DNA of 64,000 bases from Pseudomonas sp. B20(2017). GTDB taxonomy: Bacteria > Pseudomonadota > Gammaproteobacteria > Pseudomonadales > Pseudomonadaceae. The DNA is taken from NCBI RefSeq assembly GCF_002113125.1, contig NZ_NEJP01000007.1:186001-250000 (forward strand), given 5' to 3'. Shown here in pieces: positions 49,743-59,198 of the stretch. The position numbers were made by a program, and so were the translations under genes. The stretch's first letter is position 1; each line of letters starts with the position of its first letter. A model generated the notes under the pieces. It ran no database searches, was not told where the DNA came from, and saw only the letters and a program-made list of their open reading frames with translations.

Positions 49743-51545
49743 TCAGGCGATGTCTTCGGCCGGGGCGTCGAGGCCCATGGCATTCAGGCGAGCGTAGTAG
49801 CCGTTCTGCGCCAGCAGACTGTCGTGCGTACCGCGCTCGACGATCCGGCCCTGATCCATGACCAGAATCAGGTCGGCCTTCTCGATGGTCGACAGACGGT
49901 GAGCGATCACCAGCGTGGTACGGCCCTTCATCACTTGATCCAGGGCGGCCTGAATGTGTCGTTCGGATTCAGTGTCGAGGGCCGAGGTGGCCTCGTCGAG
50001 AATCAGCAACGGTGCGTTCTTTAGCAGCGCACGGGCAATCGCCAGACGCTGGCGCTGGCCGCCGGAAAGCAGCACGCCGTTCTCGCCGACCTGGGTGTCC
50101 AGGCCTTGGGGCAGTTGCGAAATGAAGTCCATCGCGTAGGCATCACGCGCGGCTTTCTCGATGTCTTCGCGCGGTGCCCCGGCCAGATCGCCATAGGCGA
50201 TGTTGTTGGCCACGGTGTCGCTGAACAGCGTGACGTGCTGGGTTACCTGAGCAATGTGGCGGCGCAGGTTCAGCAATTTGTACTGCTCGACTTCCACACC
50301 GTCGATCAGGATCTCGCCCTTGTCGTGGTGATAGAAACGCGGAATCAGGTTGGCCAGGGTCGACTTGCCGCTGCCCGAACGTCCCACCAGTGCGACCATC
50401 TGCCCCGGCTCGACCGAGAAGCTGATGTCGTCGAGCACCTGACGGTCGGTACCCGGGTAGGTAAAGCTCAGGTTGCGTACATCGAGCCGACCGGTGACTG
50501 AATCGCGCTCGACCGTGCCGGTATCGACTTCAGGATCGACATCCAGTTGCTCGAAAATGCTTTCGGCACCGGCCACGCCCTTCTGGATGGTCGAACTGAC
50601 TTCGGACAGCTGACGGATCGGCTTGGGCAGCAAACCGGCAAGAGTGATGTAGGCGACCATGTCACCGGCCGAGGCGTCACCGCGCAGGAACAGCACCAGG
50701 AACATCAGCACCGCCATGGCGCTGTAGATCACCAGCTGCAGCATCGGCGTGTAGATCGCGCCAGTACGGGTCATGCGCAGTTGTTTGTCGGTGTTGCTCT
50801 GACTGGCATCGAGGAAGCGTTTTTCCTCATACGCCTCGCCGCCAAAGCTGCGCACCACGCGATAACCCTGGATGGTTTCCGAGGCGACGTGCGTCACGTC
50901 GCCCATGGCCAGCTGGATTTTCTTGCTCTGTTTGCGGAATTTCTTGCTCGCCGTGCGCACCATCACCGCGATGAGTGGCAGGATCGCAACCATCACCAGC
51001 GTCAGCTTCCAGTTCATGAACAACAGGGAGGCGAACAGGAAGATAACCGTCATGCCTTCACGGATTACGACCTTGATCGCATCTGTTGCCGCCCCCGTGA
51101 CCATGGTGACGTTAAAGGTGATACGCGAAATCAGATGTCCGGAGTTATGCTTGTCGAAGTAACGGTTGGGCAGGACGAGCAGGTTATTGAAGAGCTGTAC
51201 CCGCAAGTCATGCACCAGGCCCAGGGAAACCTTGGCCAGGAAATAGTTGCCCAGATAAGATCCCAGCCCCTGCCACGCGGCGATCAGGATGATCAGCAGC
51301 GGTACGGCCTGCAGCAGCTGCAGGTCGCGCAGGTAAGGCACGGTGGGAAACAGCACCGCCTCGGGATTGGACAGGCCATCGACAAAGTACTTGAGGATGT
51401 AGCCGAGCATCGGCTGGGTCGAGGCAAAAATCAGAAAACCGACGATGCTGATCAGGAACAGACTGATGTACGGCCGGACATAGCCGAGCAGGCGGAAGTA
51501 GATTTTCAAGCTCGAAGGGCTTGCGGCGGGACTGGAGTCGGTCAT
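49743..51545 (-). CDS. msbA: Lipid A-core flippase MsbA
   Basis: MsbA flips lipid A-core across the inner membrane using ATP. The 600-aa product has a six-helix ABC exporter domain (about 1-320) and an ATPase domain with Walker A GRSGSGKST, Q-loop, signature LSGGQRQRLAIARALL and Walker B LLILDEATSALD. The length is normal. The ATG 51545 has a weak ribosome site. The gene is divergent from the O-antigen ligase gene. Confidence 0.95.
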   Translation of the reverse strand: MTDSSPAASPSSLKIYFRLLGYVRPYISLFLISIVGFLIFASTQPMLGYILKYFVDGLSNPEAVLFPTVPYLRDLQLLQAVPLLIILIAAWQGLGSYLGNYFLAKVSLGLVHDLRVQLFNNLLVLPNRYFDKHNSGHLISRITFNVTMVTGAATDAIKVVIREGMTVIFLFASLLFMNWKLTLVMVAILPLIAVMVRTASKKFRKQSKKIQLAMGDVTHVASETIQGYRVVRSFGGEAYEEKRFLDASQSNTDKQLRMTRTGAIYTPMLQLVIYSAMAVLMFLVLFLRGDASAGDMVAYITLAGLLPKPIRQLSEVSSTIQKGVAGAESIFEQLDVDPEVDTGTVERDSVTGRLDVRNLSFTYPGTDRQVLDDISFSVEPGQMVALVGRSGSGKSTLANLIPRFYHHDKGEILIDGVEVEQYKLLNLRRHIAQVTQHVTLFSDTVANNIAYGDLAGAPREDIEKAARDAYAMDFISQLPQGLDTQVGENGVLLSGGQRQRLAIARALLKNAPLLILDEATSALDTESERHIQAALDQVMKGRTTLVIAHRLSTIEKADLILVMDQGRIVERGTHDSLLAQNGYYARLNAMGLDAPAEDIA

Positions 51546-51699
51546 ATCACGCGAAAGTCGATAAAAAGGACGCTGACTTTAGCACAGCTTCTTCAGGGTT
51601 CTGGCAATCGGGCAAAGGCTGTTATTGTTAGGCACCTTTTTCAGCGTCAAATAGCCATCATCGAATCGGCCGATCAACCTCAGGATTGAATTTCACAGC

Positions 51700-53562
51700 A
51701 TGCAACTTCGCGGCTTCAGCAGTACGTCCAATCGAATCTTCGATTTCATTAGCCTGTGGATACTTCCCGTCGGCTACTTCCTGCTCTTGTGCGCGCTGTT
51801 CTTTCTGCCGGGCCGCAGTCTCCATCACAAGCTGTTTTACGGACTTTTCAGCATTCCGACGCTGATTGCCCTGTGCCTGCGCCCGCGAGAACTCAAGGAA
51901 ATGCTGCGCGAACCGATTTTTGTCGCGTTGCTGCTGTTTGCCGCTTGGGCCCTTCTCAGCCTTTGCTGGGGCCCGCAAGACGAGCCGATAAGTGGCATGT
52001 TCAAGCCTCCTCTCCATACCCTGATGCTGTTCGCCGGCTGTTTCCTTCTGGTTCGCTACCGCAGCGACATTCTTTCGCCTCTGCTGTTTGCTGCCGCGCT
52101 GGTGGCACTGGTCACCACCCTCTGTTTCCTGATTCCGTTCATCCTCCACTTCGAGCCGGGCGCGCGCCTGATCGGTGGCGGGGCGTTCGACAACCCGCTG
52201 CTGAGCTCGCACCTGTTCGGATTCTTCTGCGCCTACTGGCTGAGCCTGAGCATGACCTGCAAGGATGGCCGGATGTACTGGCTCAGCCTGCCGGCGATGC
52301 TGATCATGTTCATGGCAGTGATCGGAACCGGTTCCCGCACCCCATTGGTCGCGCTGACCATGGCGGCACTGTGGCTGGCCTTCATCTGCTGGAACCGTCG
52401 CTCGCTGGTGCTGTTGGGCGCACTGGCGATCAGCGGTGTGTCGGTGGTCACTCTGTTCTCGAAAATGATCATCGAACGCGGTGACTCTTATCGTTTTGAA
52501 ATCTGGCAACTAGCCTTGCAGAAAATCGCCGAACACCCATGGATCGGCCATGGCTACAACGCTGCTCTGGCTATTGATCCGGGCGTTGGTTACAACTTCC
52601 AGGAACCGCATAGCTTTGCGCTGGGCGTACTGTATTACGTTGGCATCCTGGGCATGCTGCCATGGCTGTTTTTTCAGGCCTGGGGGCTGCTGAGCAGCTG
52701 GCGTCAGCGTGTGCAGCCGCTGCTGATCATTGCCTCGACCTGGCTGGTATTCGGTATCGGCGCCGGCCTGACCGAGGGTGGCGGCATCATTTCACGCCCC
52801 AAGGAGCACTGGTTCCTGCTCTGGATCCCCTTGGCGCTGATTGCGGCCTTGAGCATCAATCAACGCGCAAGACGTCTTTTGGCGATGCCGGTGCAGAAGC
52901 TGTCGGCTTCAGGTCTGCAACAGTTGAGTACCAGCGCTCAGGTCATTGAAGAGGACGGCTTGGGGCCGAAGGTCCTGCGCCTGACCGACGGCAGCTTTCT
53001 CAAGCTGTTTCGCCGCCGCCGCTGGTATACCTCCGGTAGCTTCAATCCTTATTCCGAACGGTTTGCCGTCAACAGCGAACAACTGCGCCAGATGGGCATT
53101 CCCACACCACAGGTGCTGAACCTCTATCGCCTCGACGACGGCAGCAGCGCCGTGCATTACTCGCCGCTTCCGGGGCATACCCTGCGTCAGGTCTTGCAAG
53201 GGATCACTGCCCCTGCCGTGCGTCATGCGCTGGTGGAAAGATTCGGCAAGTTCATGGCGAGCCTGCACGAGCAAGGCGTATATTTCCGCTCGCTACATCT
53301 GGGCAATGTGCTGGTGCTGGAGGATGGCGAGTTCGGGCTGATCGATCTGGCCGACCTGCGGATCTACCCTTCACCCCTCAGCCTGTCACTGCGCCAGCGT
53401 AATCTGCGCCACATGCAACGCTACACCGTCGACAAACGCTGGCTGTTCGAGGATCACCTCGAAGCGCTGCTCCAGGGGTACGCCGTAACGGCGTCGAAAT
53501 CCGCCGTAGACAATCTGCACAGGCAAGTGCTGGCCGGCAACACGCCGGCTCGGGTTCATTGA
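51700..53562 (+). CDS. waaL: O-antigen ligase fused to a kinase-like domain
   Basis: The 620-aa product has a Wzy_C/WaaL membrane domain (about 1-390, ten or more helices, with IGTGSRTPLVALTMAAL and a periplasmic loop) that joins O-antigen to lipid A-core. A cytosolic C-terminal domain (about 410-600) looks like the WaaP/aminoglycoside-kinase fold: LRLTDGSFLKLF, HEQGVYFRSLHLGNVLVL (catalytic loop) and FGLIDLADLRI. The fusion is known in several Pseudomonas, while PAO1 WaaL is only about 400 aa. It overlaps the acyltransferase start (TGATG). Confidence 0.88.
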   Translation: MQLRGFSSTSNRIFDFISLWILPVGYFLLLCALFFLPGRSLHHKLFYGLFSIPTLIALCLRPRELKEMLREPIFVALLLFAAWALLSLCWGPQDEPISGMFKPPLHTLMLFAGCFLLVRYRSDILSPLLFAAALVALVTTLCFLIPFILHFEPGARLIGGGAFDNPLLSSHLFGFFCAYWLSLSMTCKDGRMYWLSLPAMLIMFMAVIGTGSRTPLVALTMAALWLAFICWNRRSLVLLGALAISGVSVVTLFSKMIIERGDSYRFEIWQLALQKIAEHPWIGHGYNAALAIDPGVGYNFQEPHSFALGVLYYVGILGMLPWLFFQAWGLLSSWRQRVQPLLIIASTWLVFGIGAGLTEGGGIISRPKEHWFLLWIPLALIAALSINQRARRLLAMPVQKLSASGLQQLSTSAQVIEEDGLGPKVLRLTDGSFLKLFRRRRWYTSGSFNPYSERFAVNSEQLRQMGIPTPQVLNLYRLDDGSSAVHYSPLPGHTLRQVLQGITAPAVRHALVERFGKFMASLHEQGVYFRSLHLGNVLVLEDGEFGLIDLADLRIYPSPLSLSLRQRNLRHMQRYTVDKRWLFEDHLEALLQGYAVTASKSAVDNLHRQVLAGNTPARVH

Positions 53563-54779
53563 TGATTCAGACCAGTCCGTTCATTGCGCCGGCCGCCTAT
53601 CTGCTGGCCACCGTCACCGCCGCGTTGCTGCTGCGGGCCGTGCCGAAAATCGCACGCCATCTGCAGCATTCGGGTGAAAGCCGCTATGCCAGCATCGATG
53701 GCCTGCGCGGCTATCTGGCATTCGGTGTATTCGTGCATCACTCGATCATTACCTGGATCTTTCTGCGCACGGGCGTGTTCGAATTTCCGCCGAGCAATTT
53801 CTACTCGATGCTGGGCCAGGGCAGCGTGGCCCTGTTCTTCATGATTACCGGTTTTCTGTTCTGGAGTCGTCTGTTGGCCCAGGGCCGTCAGCACGACTGG
53901 CTGGCCTTCGGTATTTCGCGAGTGTTCCGGTTATATCCGCTGTATCTGCCATTGATGCTGGCGGTGTTCGTCACCGTGTTCTACCTGCAGGACTGGCAAC
54001 TGAAGGAGCCGGTGTCACAGCTGTTCAAACAGGGCCTGCTGTGGCTGACGTTCGATCGCCCCGACGTCAACCAGTACCCGCAAACCGGCATGCTGATCTC
54101 CAATGTCACCTGGACGCTGGCCTACGAAGTATTTTTCTATCTGGCACTGCCTCTGGCGGCGCTGGTGTTTGTCTATCGCGGCAACTGGCGACAAGTGGTG
54201 CTGTGTCTGATCGGCATCTACACGCTTTATCAACTGGTTGGCTGGGAGCACTCGCTCAAGAAACACTTCCTGGCCAGTTTCCTCGGCGGGATCGCGGCAG
54301 CGTACTGGATTCGTCGCCCGCAACTGGTGGCATGGAGCCGAACGACGCTGGCCAGTGTGATCGCGCTAGTGGCTCTGGTTATCGCCTTCACTGCCTTCAA
54401 CCGGGCCTTCAAGACCGCGCCGCTGTTTCTGTTGTCGCTGTTTTTCGTGATCGTGGCCTCGGGCAACAACCTGTTCGGCGCGCTGAAACCCCGCAGCATC
54501 CGCTGGCTGGGAGAAATCAGTTACAGCACCTACCTGCTCCACGGGTTCGTGCTGTGGCTGATGGTTCAGCGATTACCGCTGCTGCTGCACCTCGATGCCC
54601 GGGAGAGCGGGGTCTATCTGCCATTGCTGGCGGCATGCACTTGTCTGTTGATTCTTATCAGCAGCGCGACATTCCTCTATATCGAACAGCCTGGCATGAG
54701 TGCCGGCAGAAAAGTCGTGCAGTGGATTCGCCAACGCCAGAAAGGCAACAAGCGCCTGGCGGAAAAAGTCGCTCGCTGA
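53562..54779 (+). CDS. OafA/YrhL-type membrane acyltransferase
   Basis: The 405-aa integral membrane protein has about ten helices and the Acyltransferase-3 signature SIDGLRGYLAFGVFVHHS, with the conserved His. It may add acetyl or other acyl groups to O-antigen or core sugars. The ATG at 53562 overlaps the TGA of waaL, so it is coupled to O-antigen ligation. The sequence ends convergent to wapR. Confidence 0.9.
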   Translation: MIQTSPFIAPAAYLLATVTAALLLRAVPKIARHLQHSGESRYASIDGLRGYLAFGVFVHHSIITWIFLRTGVFEFPPSNFYSMLGQGSVALFFMITGFLFWSRLLAQGRQHDWLAFGISRVFRLYPLYLPLMLAVFVTVFYLQDWQLKEPVSQLFKQGLLWLTFDRPDVNQYPQTGMLISNVTWTLAYEVFFYLALPLAALVFVYRGNWRQVVLCLIGIYTLYQLVGWEHSLKKHFLASFLGGIAAAYWIRRPQLVAWSRTTLASVIALVALVIAFTAFNRAFKTAPLFLLSLFFVIVASGNNLFGALKPRSIRWLGEISYSTYLLHGFVLWLMVQRLPLLLHLDARESGVYLPLLAACTCLLILISSATFLYIEQPGMSAGRKVVQWIRQRQKGNKRLAEKVAR

Positions 54780-54797
54780 GCACGAGCGACGAGCGCC

Positions 54798-55700
54798 TCA
54801 GTCTTTTTCCAGCGGCGAAAACAGCAACCGCCCCAACCCGCGCCAGGTCTTCTTGTTCCACGCCTTGAATGGAATCTGCGCCAGCAGTTCACGCGCCAGC
54901 TTACGGTCGCGGTTGGCGGTTTTCAGGAACATCGAATTGAGCGACTTGTAGCGCACTTCGTCGTACAGCGGATGATCGCTGAACAACGCGTAAGTGCGCA
55001 GGATGTTTTCGATCATGAAGCGGTGGTTCTTGTAGGAGTTGGTGGCGTGCTTGCGATAGCGCGCCATCACCACGTTCAGACCGTCGATGAAGTACCCGGC
55101 GCGGGTCACTTTCAGCTCGATGTACAGATCCTCGAGACGAATCGTCGGGTCGAACCCGCCCACTTTGTCCAGCGCCTCACGACGGATCATCAGGGTCGGT
55201 GCCGGCGGATACGGTTTGCGCTCCAGAAACATGTCATCGAAATCCAGGCGACGGAACGGGACGTCCCGGCGCTGACGCTTTTCCGGGTAGAGATTGCCGT
55301 CGGCGTCCATCAACTCGATGTTACCGGCGCAAATGCCCACTTCCGGCTTGCCGTCCATGTAGGCAACCTGGGTGGCGATCCGGTCCGGGTACATGATGTC
55401 GTCGGAACCGAACGGCACGATCAGGCTGCCTTTGGCCCGCGCGATGGCGCCGTTGAGCGTATTGGTCAGGCCCTGGTTCTGCTGCACACGAAAATCGAAG
55501 CCGTGCTTTTCCTGCAGGGCCTTGATGCGCTCAACGCTGTCGTCCTTGGAACCGTCGTCGACCACCAGCAGCTCGATGCTCTGGTAGCTCTGGTTGATGA
55601 CACTGAGGATGCTTTCCTCGATGTACGGCCCGTGGTTATAGGACGCGATAATGACGGTGACGAGGGGCTGGGCATCGCTCAGGGCACTTGTATCGCTCAT
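54798..55700 (-). CDS. wapR: Family 2 glycosyltransferase, WapR-like rhamnosyltransferase
   Basis: The 300-aa GT-A enzyme begins PLVTVIIASYNHGPYIEES, has ELLVVDDGSKDDS and VPFGSDDIMYPD (the DxD metal site). In PAO1 WapR adds the L-rhamnose to which O-antigen is attached, and the position here is the same. The acceptor in this strain is inferred. It overlaps the preceding ssg gene by four bases and is the last gene of the operon. Confidence 0.85.
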   Translation of the reverse strand: MSDTSALSDAQPLVTVIIASYNHGPYIEESILSVINQSYQSIELLVVDDGSKDDSVERIKALQEKHGFDFRVQQNQGLTNTLNGAIARAKGSLIVPFGSDDIMYPDRIATQVAYMDGKPEVGICAGNIELMDADGNLYPEKRQRRDVPFRRLDFDDMFLERKPYPPAPTLMIRREALDKVGGFDPTIRLEDLYIELKVTRAGYFIDGLNVVMARYRKHATNSYKNHRFMIENILRTYALFSDHPLYDEVRYKSLNSMFLKTANRDRKLARELLAQIPFKAWNKKTWRGLGRLLFSPLEKD

Positions 55701-56851
55701 GACTGTTCCTTGCGGGCCTGCTCAAGGCCGGAGTCGATCAGGTTCAGGTATTCTTGGCGGAAGACCTCGATATCGTGCTGTTCCTGCAAATAGCGGTAGG
55801 CCTGCTCGCCCTTGGCCTTGAGCTCGTCATCCGACAGCGCGAGGTAGGTGTCCAGCGCCGCCATCAGGCTCGGTACGTCCTTGGGGGTGATCGACAAGCC
55901 GCCGGCACCTTCAATCAGCGGCAGCATGGCTGGCACGTTCGAGGCGATCACCGGCAGATGCCCGCTCATGCCTTCCAGCAGGGCCAGGCCCAGGCCTTCG
56001 GCCAGCGACGGCATGGTCCAGATATCGAACGCACGCACGTATTGCAGGGCGTTTTCCTTGAAGCCCAACAGGTGCGCCCGACCTGCCAGTCCAAGCTGTT
56101 CGATCTCGGCGGCCAGCGGCGCCTGCAGGCGTCCGGCACCGATGATGGCCAGTTGAGTGTTCGGGTATTTGTCTTTGAGTTGGGCGAAAGCCTGCAACAG
56201 ATAAGTGTGGCCCTTGACCGACACCAGCCGCCCCAGGGCACCGATCAGGCGCACGTTCGGGTCGATGCCCAGCAATTCGCGCGCGCGTTCGCGGCTGTGT
56301 TGCAAACCCTCGGCCTGTTCGATATCGATGGCGTTGGTGATCGCATACGTGTTCTGGTCAGTGAAACCGCAATCGCAGTCCAGCAGATACTGTTTGACCG
56401 CCGGCGACACGCCGACGAAGCGCCAATGCCGGTCGATCAGGCGCTGAGTCTGGCGACGACGGTAGAAGCGGTCATACTCGCCGAAACCATGAGAAATACC
56501 GATGCACAACGGCACTTTCAACCAGCGGTTGAGCGTCAGCATCATATTCACCGGTTTGAAGCGGTTGCAGATCACCACGTCGAACTTTTCCCGGCGGCAG
56601 AACTTGTACAACTGCCACATCGCCCGCAAGCGCATGCCCTTGAGGGACTTGTCGGAAAACTCGAAATACACCGAACGGTCAGCCCGGCTGACGGCTTCGC
56701 CCGGCCCTGGTTTGCCGCGCAGGAAGGCTGCGGTCACTTCGTAACGATCGGTCGGCAGCGCCTTGACGATCTGTTCAGCGAGGTCGGCGAAATCATGGGA
56801 TTTGACGTTGTAGTCGGGCTGCAGCTGCAGCACCTTTGCGCGTTGACTCAT
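55697..56851 (-). CDS. ssg: Family 4 glycosyltransferase Ssg
   Basis: The 384-aa GT-B enzyme has an N-terminal KVLQLQPDYNVKSHDFADLA and a GT4 C-terminal block IGALGRLVSVKGHTYLL, ending with LAEGLGLALLEGMSGHLPVIASN. Ssg mutants in PAO1 lose normal LPS and phage sensitivity. It overlaps both neighbours (ATGA). Confidence 0.87.
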   Translation of the reverse strand: MSQRAKVLQLQPDYNVKSHDFADLAEQIVKALPTDRYEVTAAFLRGKPGPGEAVSRADRSVYFEFSDKSLKGMRLRAMWQLYKFCRREKFDVVICNRFKPVNMMLTLNRWLKVPLCIGISHGFGEYDRFYRRRQTQRLIDRHWRFVGVSPAVKQYLLDCDCGFTDQNTYAITNAIDIEQAEGLQHSRERARELLGIDPNVRLIGALGRLVSVKGHTYLLQAFAQLKDKYPNTQLAIIGAGRLQAPLAAEIEQLGLAGRAHLLGFKENALQYVRAFDIWTMPSLAEGLGLALLEGMSGHLPVIASNVPAMLPLIEGAGGLSITPKDVPSLMAALDTYLALSDDELKAKGEQAYRYLQEQHDIEVFRQEYLNLIDSGLEQARKEQS

Positions 56852-58305
56852 ATCTCTCCCCGGTGCGATCCCGTCGCGCCTGTTTCGCTCTGCTTCAGTA
56901 CCCAGAACAACTCCTGGCGTCTGACCGCTTTGCGGAAAAATTCATTCTCGCCGTAGACCGACGGCATCCGACCGGCAAGCAGTCGCTGCAACAGCCGGCG
57001 CAGGCGGCGCTTGAGCGGGGCCGGTGGTTGCAGGTCATGCATCATGCCCAGCGCCATGGCCTTGTCCCGTTGCAATTCGATCGACAGCGGCAGGCACAGC
57101 GGCTGCATCGCCACGCCTGCGTCGAACGTCGGCGGCAAGGCAATGCCCTGCCCGCTGTCGCCCATCGGCCAGCGGTCATTGTCGTGCAAGTGATTGGCGT
57201 AACCGAGCAGGGTCGGTTGGTAATCGAGACCGCGCAAGGCTTCCAGTACCGCCTCTTGGGCGCAGATATGGTCGGGATGCGGATCCAGCGTCGGATGCGG
57301 CAACACGATCACATCCGGGCGCGCGCGAGCCAGCACGTCATGCAGATCGGCCAGCAGGTTGTTCCAGGTCGGCGCGCCATCGGCATCGCCGGGCAAGGCA
57401 AACGGATTCAACTGACGGAACAGGCGTGTGTCACTCAGATCGGCTTCCCGCGAGCCAATCGGTTGATTGGGCGCAGCCTGCATCGCCGCCAGTTGCAGGC
57501 AGAAATAACCGAGCTGCACGCAATGTTCCTGCGGCACGCCGGCCCAGCGCGGTACGGCGAGGCTGTCCCAGGCACGCAAGCGACCCTTGAGCCGCGCCGC
57601 CTCGACCTTGTTCAGGCCCATCTGTTGATAATGTTCGGCTTCGATCTCGCCGGCGGTAAGTGTCACGATCCAGGCGTCCTTGGCCTGGCTGTACAGACCG
57701 TAGGCGGCCAGTTCGGCATCGTCGGCGTGCGGCGCAATGACCATCACCCGCTGCTGGCGGAAATCCGGTTGCTCCAGCGCCCACAGCACCGGCTCGCCGG
57801 ACACCTGGCAAAAGCGCCCGCGCAGACGCAACTGGCCTTGTGACAGGGCCTGCGCCTGGCCGCTGAGGTTCAGATACCGCAGACCATTGACGCCACGTTC
57901 GAACGTCTGCGCATCGGGATGGGTGCCACCGGCCAACTCGACCCGGGGATCGAAGAAGCGTCCCAGAAAGCTGCTTTTGACCTTCACGGCGAGGATCAGC
58001 GTGGCGTCGTCCACCAGCATCACGCCCTCGTCGAGACGCAGCTGTTCACCATTCAAATGCACTTTTGGCTGCGGGGTAAACGGCGGAAAGCTGTATTGGT
58101 AATCGTCTTTCGGCGAATAGAACAGGTGATCGGCGAACCACGCTTCGTGAGCGATCCAGCCAATCACAGCCAGCACCAGCGGCAACCACCAGGCCACCAG
58201 TACGCCGAGGGCGATCAACACGATCAGTGCGATCAACAGGCCGATTCGTTTGTTACGCCGGTGACGCTTGAGCAATTGCTGTTTGCGGCTCATGGGCTGA
58301 CTCAT
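56848..58305 (-). CDS. dnpA: PIG-L de-N-acetylase DnpA
   Basis: The 485-aa product has an N-terminal membrane anchor (about 25-50) and a PIG-L zinc hydrolase domain: VMVIAPHADDAELAAYG (the AHxDD motif) and HPTLDPHPDH. PIG-L enzymes remove N-acetyl groups from sugars; dnpA affects antibiotic persistence in P. aeruginosa and is assumed to act on LPS core glycan. I chose ATG 58305, overlapping the mig-14 stop (ATGA); ATG 58293 is an alternative. Confidence 0.87.
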   Translation of the reverse strand: MSQPMSRKQQLLKRHRRNKRIGLLIALIVLIALGVLVAWWLPLVLAVIGWIAHEAWFADHLFYSPKDDYQYSFPPFTPQPKVHLNGEQLRLDEGVMLVDDATLILAVKVKSSFLGRFFDPRVELAGGTHPDAQTFERGVNGLRYLNLSGQAQALSQGQLRLRGRFCQVSGEPVLWALEQPDFRQQRVMVIAPHADDAELAAYGLYSQAKDAWIVTLTAGEIEAEHYQQMGLNKVEAARLKGRLRAWDSLAVPRWAGVPQEHCVQLGYFCLQLAAMQAAPNQPIGSREADLSDTRLFRQLNPFALPGDADGAPTWNNLLADLHDVLARARPDVIVLPHPTLDPHPDHICAQEAVLEALRGLDYQPTLLGYANHLHDNDRWPMGDSGQGIALPPTFDAGVAMQPLCLPLSIELQRDKAMALGMMHDLQPPAPLKRRLRRLLQRLLAGRMPSVYGENEFFRKAVRRQELFWVLKQSETGATGSHRGEI

Positions 58306-59198
58306 ACGGTGAAGACCGGCACAGGATTGCACCAGCGATCCTTGTATTCACGGTCGGCGCGACCGAAGGAAAAGCGCAACGGCTTGTCTAGCGCCCGCGC
58401 ATGTTCCCAGGCACTTTGCGTATTAAGGAAACTCAGGACGCTGCCAGGGCTGAATTCGCGGGTTTCAGGGTCGACGCCGCCGTTGATGTATTCGACGCTG
58501 ATCCATTCCGGGGCTTCAACGCGATACACCAGTTGAATGGCAATCGGCGCGTCGTTGAGGAAGATCACCGAGCCGATCAACAATTCGCGCAGCAATTCGA
58601 TGACTTCGGCCATGCGTGCCGCGCCAGTGGCCGGAAAACCCCAGCGACGCTGAAACAAGTCGCAGTAGATTGCTGCCAGTTCCGCACTCGAGAAGTCGCT
58701 GACCGGCCGCACCACACCGCCCGCCTCTTCCAGCAGGCGCAGTTCACGGCGCTGGTTGTAGCGAAACTTCTTCGACAGTTCTTCGGGGGTACGGGCCATG
58801 GCCAATTGTTCGGTCTGCAACTTGAGGCCGCTGAAGCGGTTTTCGTTGAGCGCCGACAGGTAGCGTCCGCGATGGCGCAGCGGGGCCTGGGCATCGACGG
58901 CGGCCGGCAGAATCAGCTCGGCGTTGCCGAGGTCGAACAAGCCTTTCTTGCCGTTGCGCTTGAGCACGTCCTTGGACAAGGCCAGGTCGCGGCCCCAGGT
59001 CGGGATCGCGGCTTTGACGTCGCCCTGCTGCTCCCAGGCCAGATAACGCACCGGGATGCCGGCCAGATCCGCCAGACGCTCGACCACCATGGGATGAGTC
59101 GCGACGCTGCCGCCGAAACGCTGCCAGGCCTGTGCATAAGTTGAGGCGTCAACGGGCGACCAGCCACGTTCGCGCCAGCCTTGAAATCGGTTGAGCAT
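58302..59198 (-). CDS. mig-14: Mig-14-family GNAT-like protein
   Basis: The 298-aa protein fits the Mig-14 family, which has a GNAT/FemAB-like fold (KKFRYNQRRELRLLEEAGG, FSFGRADREYKDRW). In Salmonella and P. aeruginosa it gives resistance to cationic antimicrobial peptides; the reaction is not known. I chose ATG 59198 (MLNRFQGWRERGW), which overlaps the TGA of wapH; earlier in-frame codons lie inside wapH. It is the third gene of the core operon. Confidence 0.86.
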   Translation of the reverse strand: MLNRFQGWRERGWSPVDASTYAQAWQRFGGSVATHPMVVERLADLAGIPVRYLAWEQQGDVKAAIPTWGRDLALSKDVLKRNGKKGLFDLGNAELILPAAVDAQAPLRHRGRYLSALNENRFSGLKLQTEQLAMARTPEELSKKFRYNQRRELRLLEEAGGVVRPVSDFSSAELAAIYCDLFQRRWGFPATGAARMAEVIELLRELLIGSVIFLNDAPIAIQLVYRVEAPEWISVEYINGGVDPETREFSPGSVLSFLNTQSAWEHARALDKPLRFSFGRADREYKDRWCNPVPVFTV

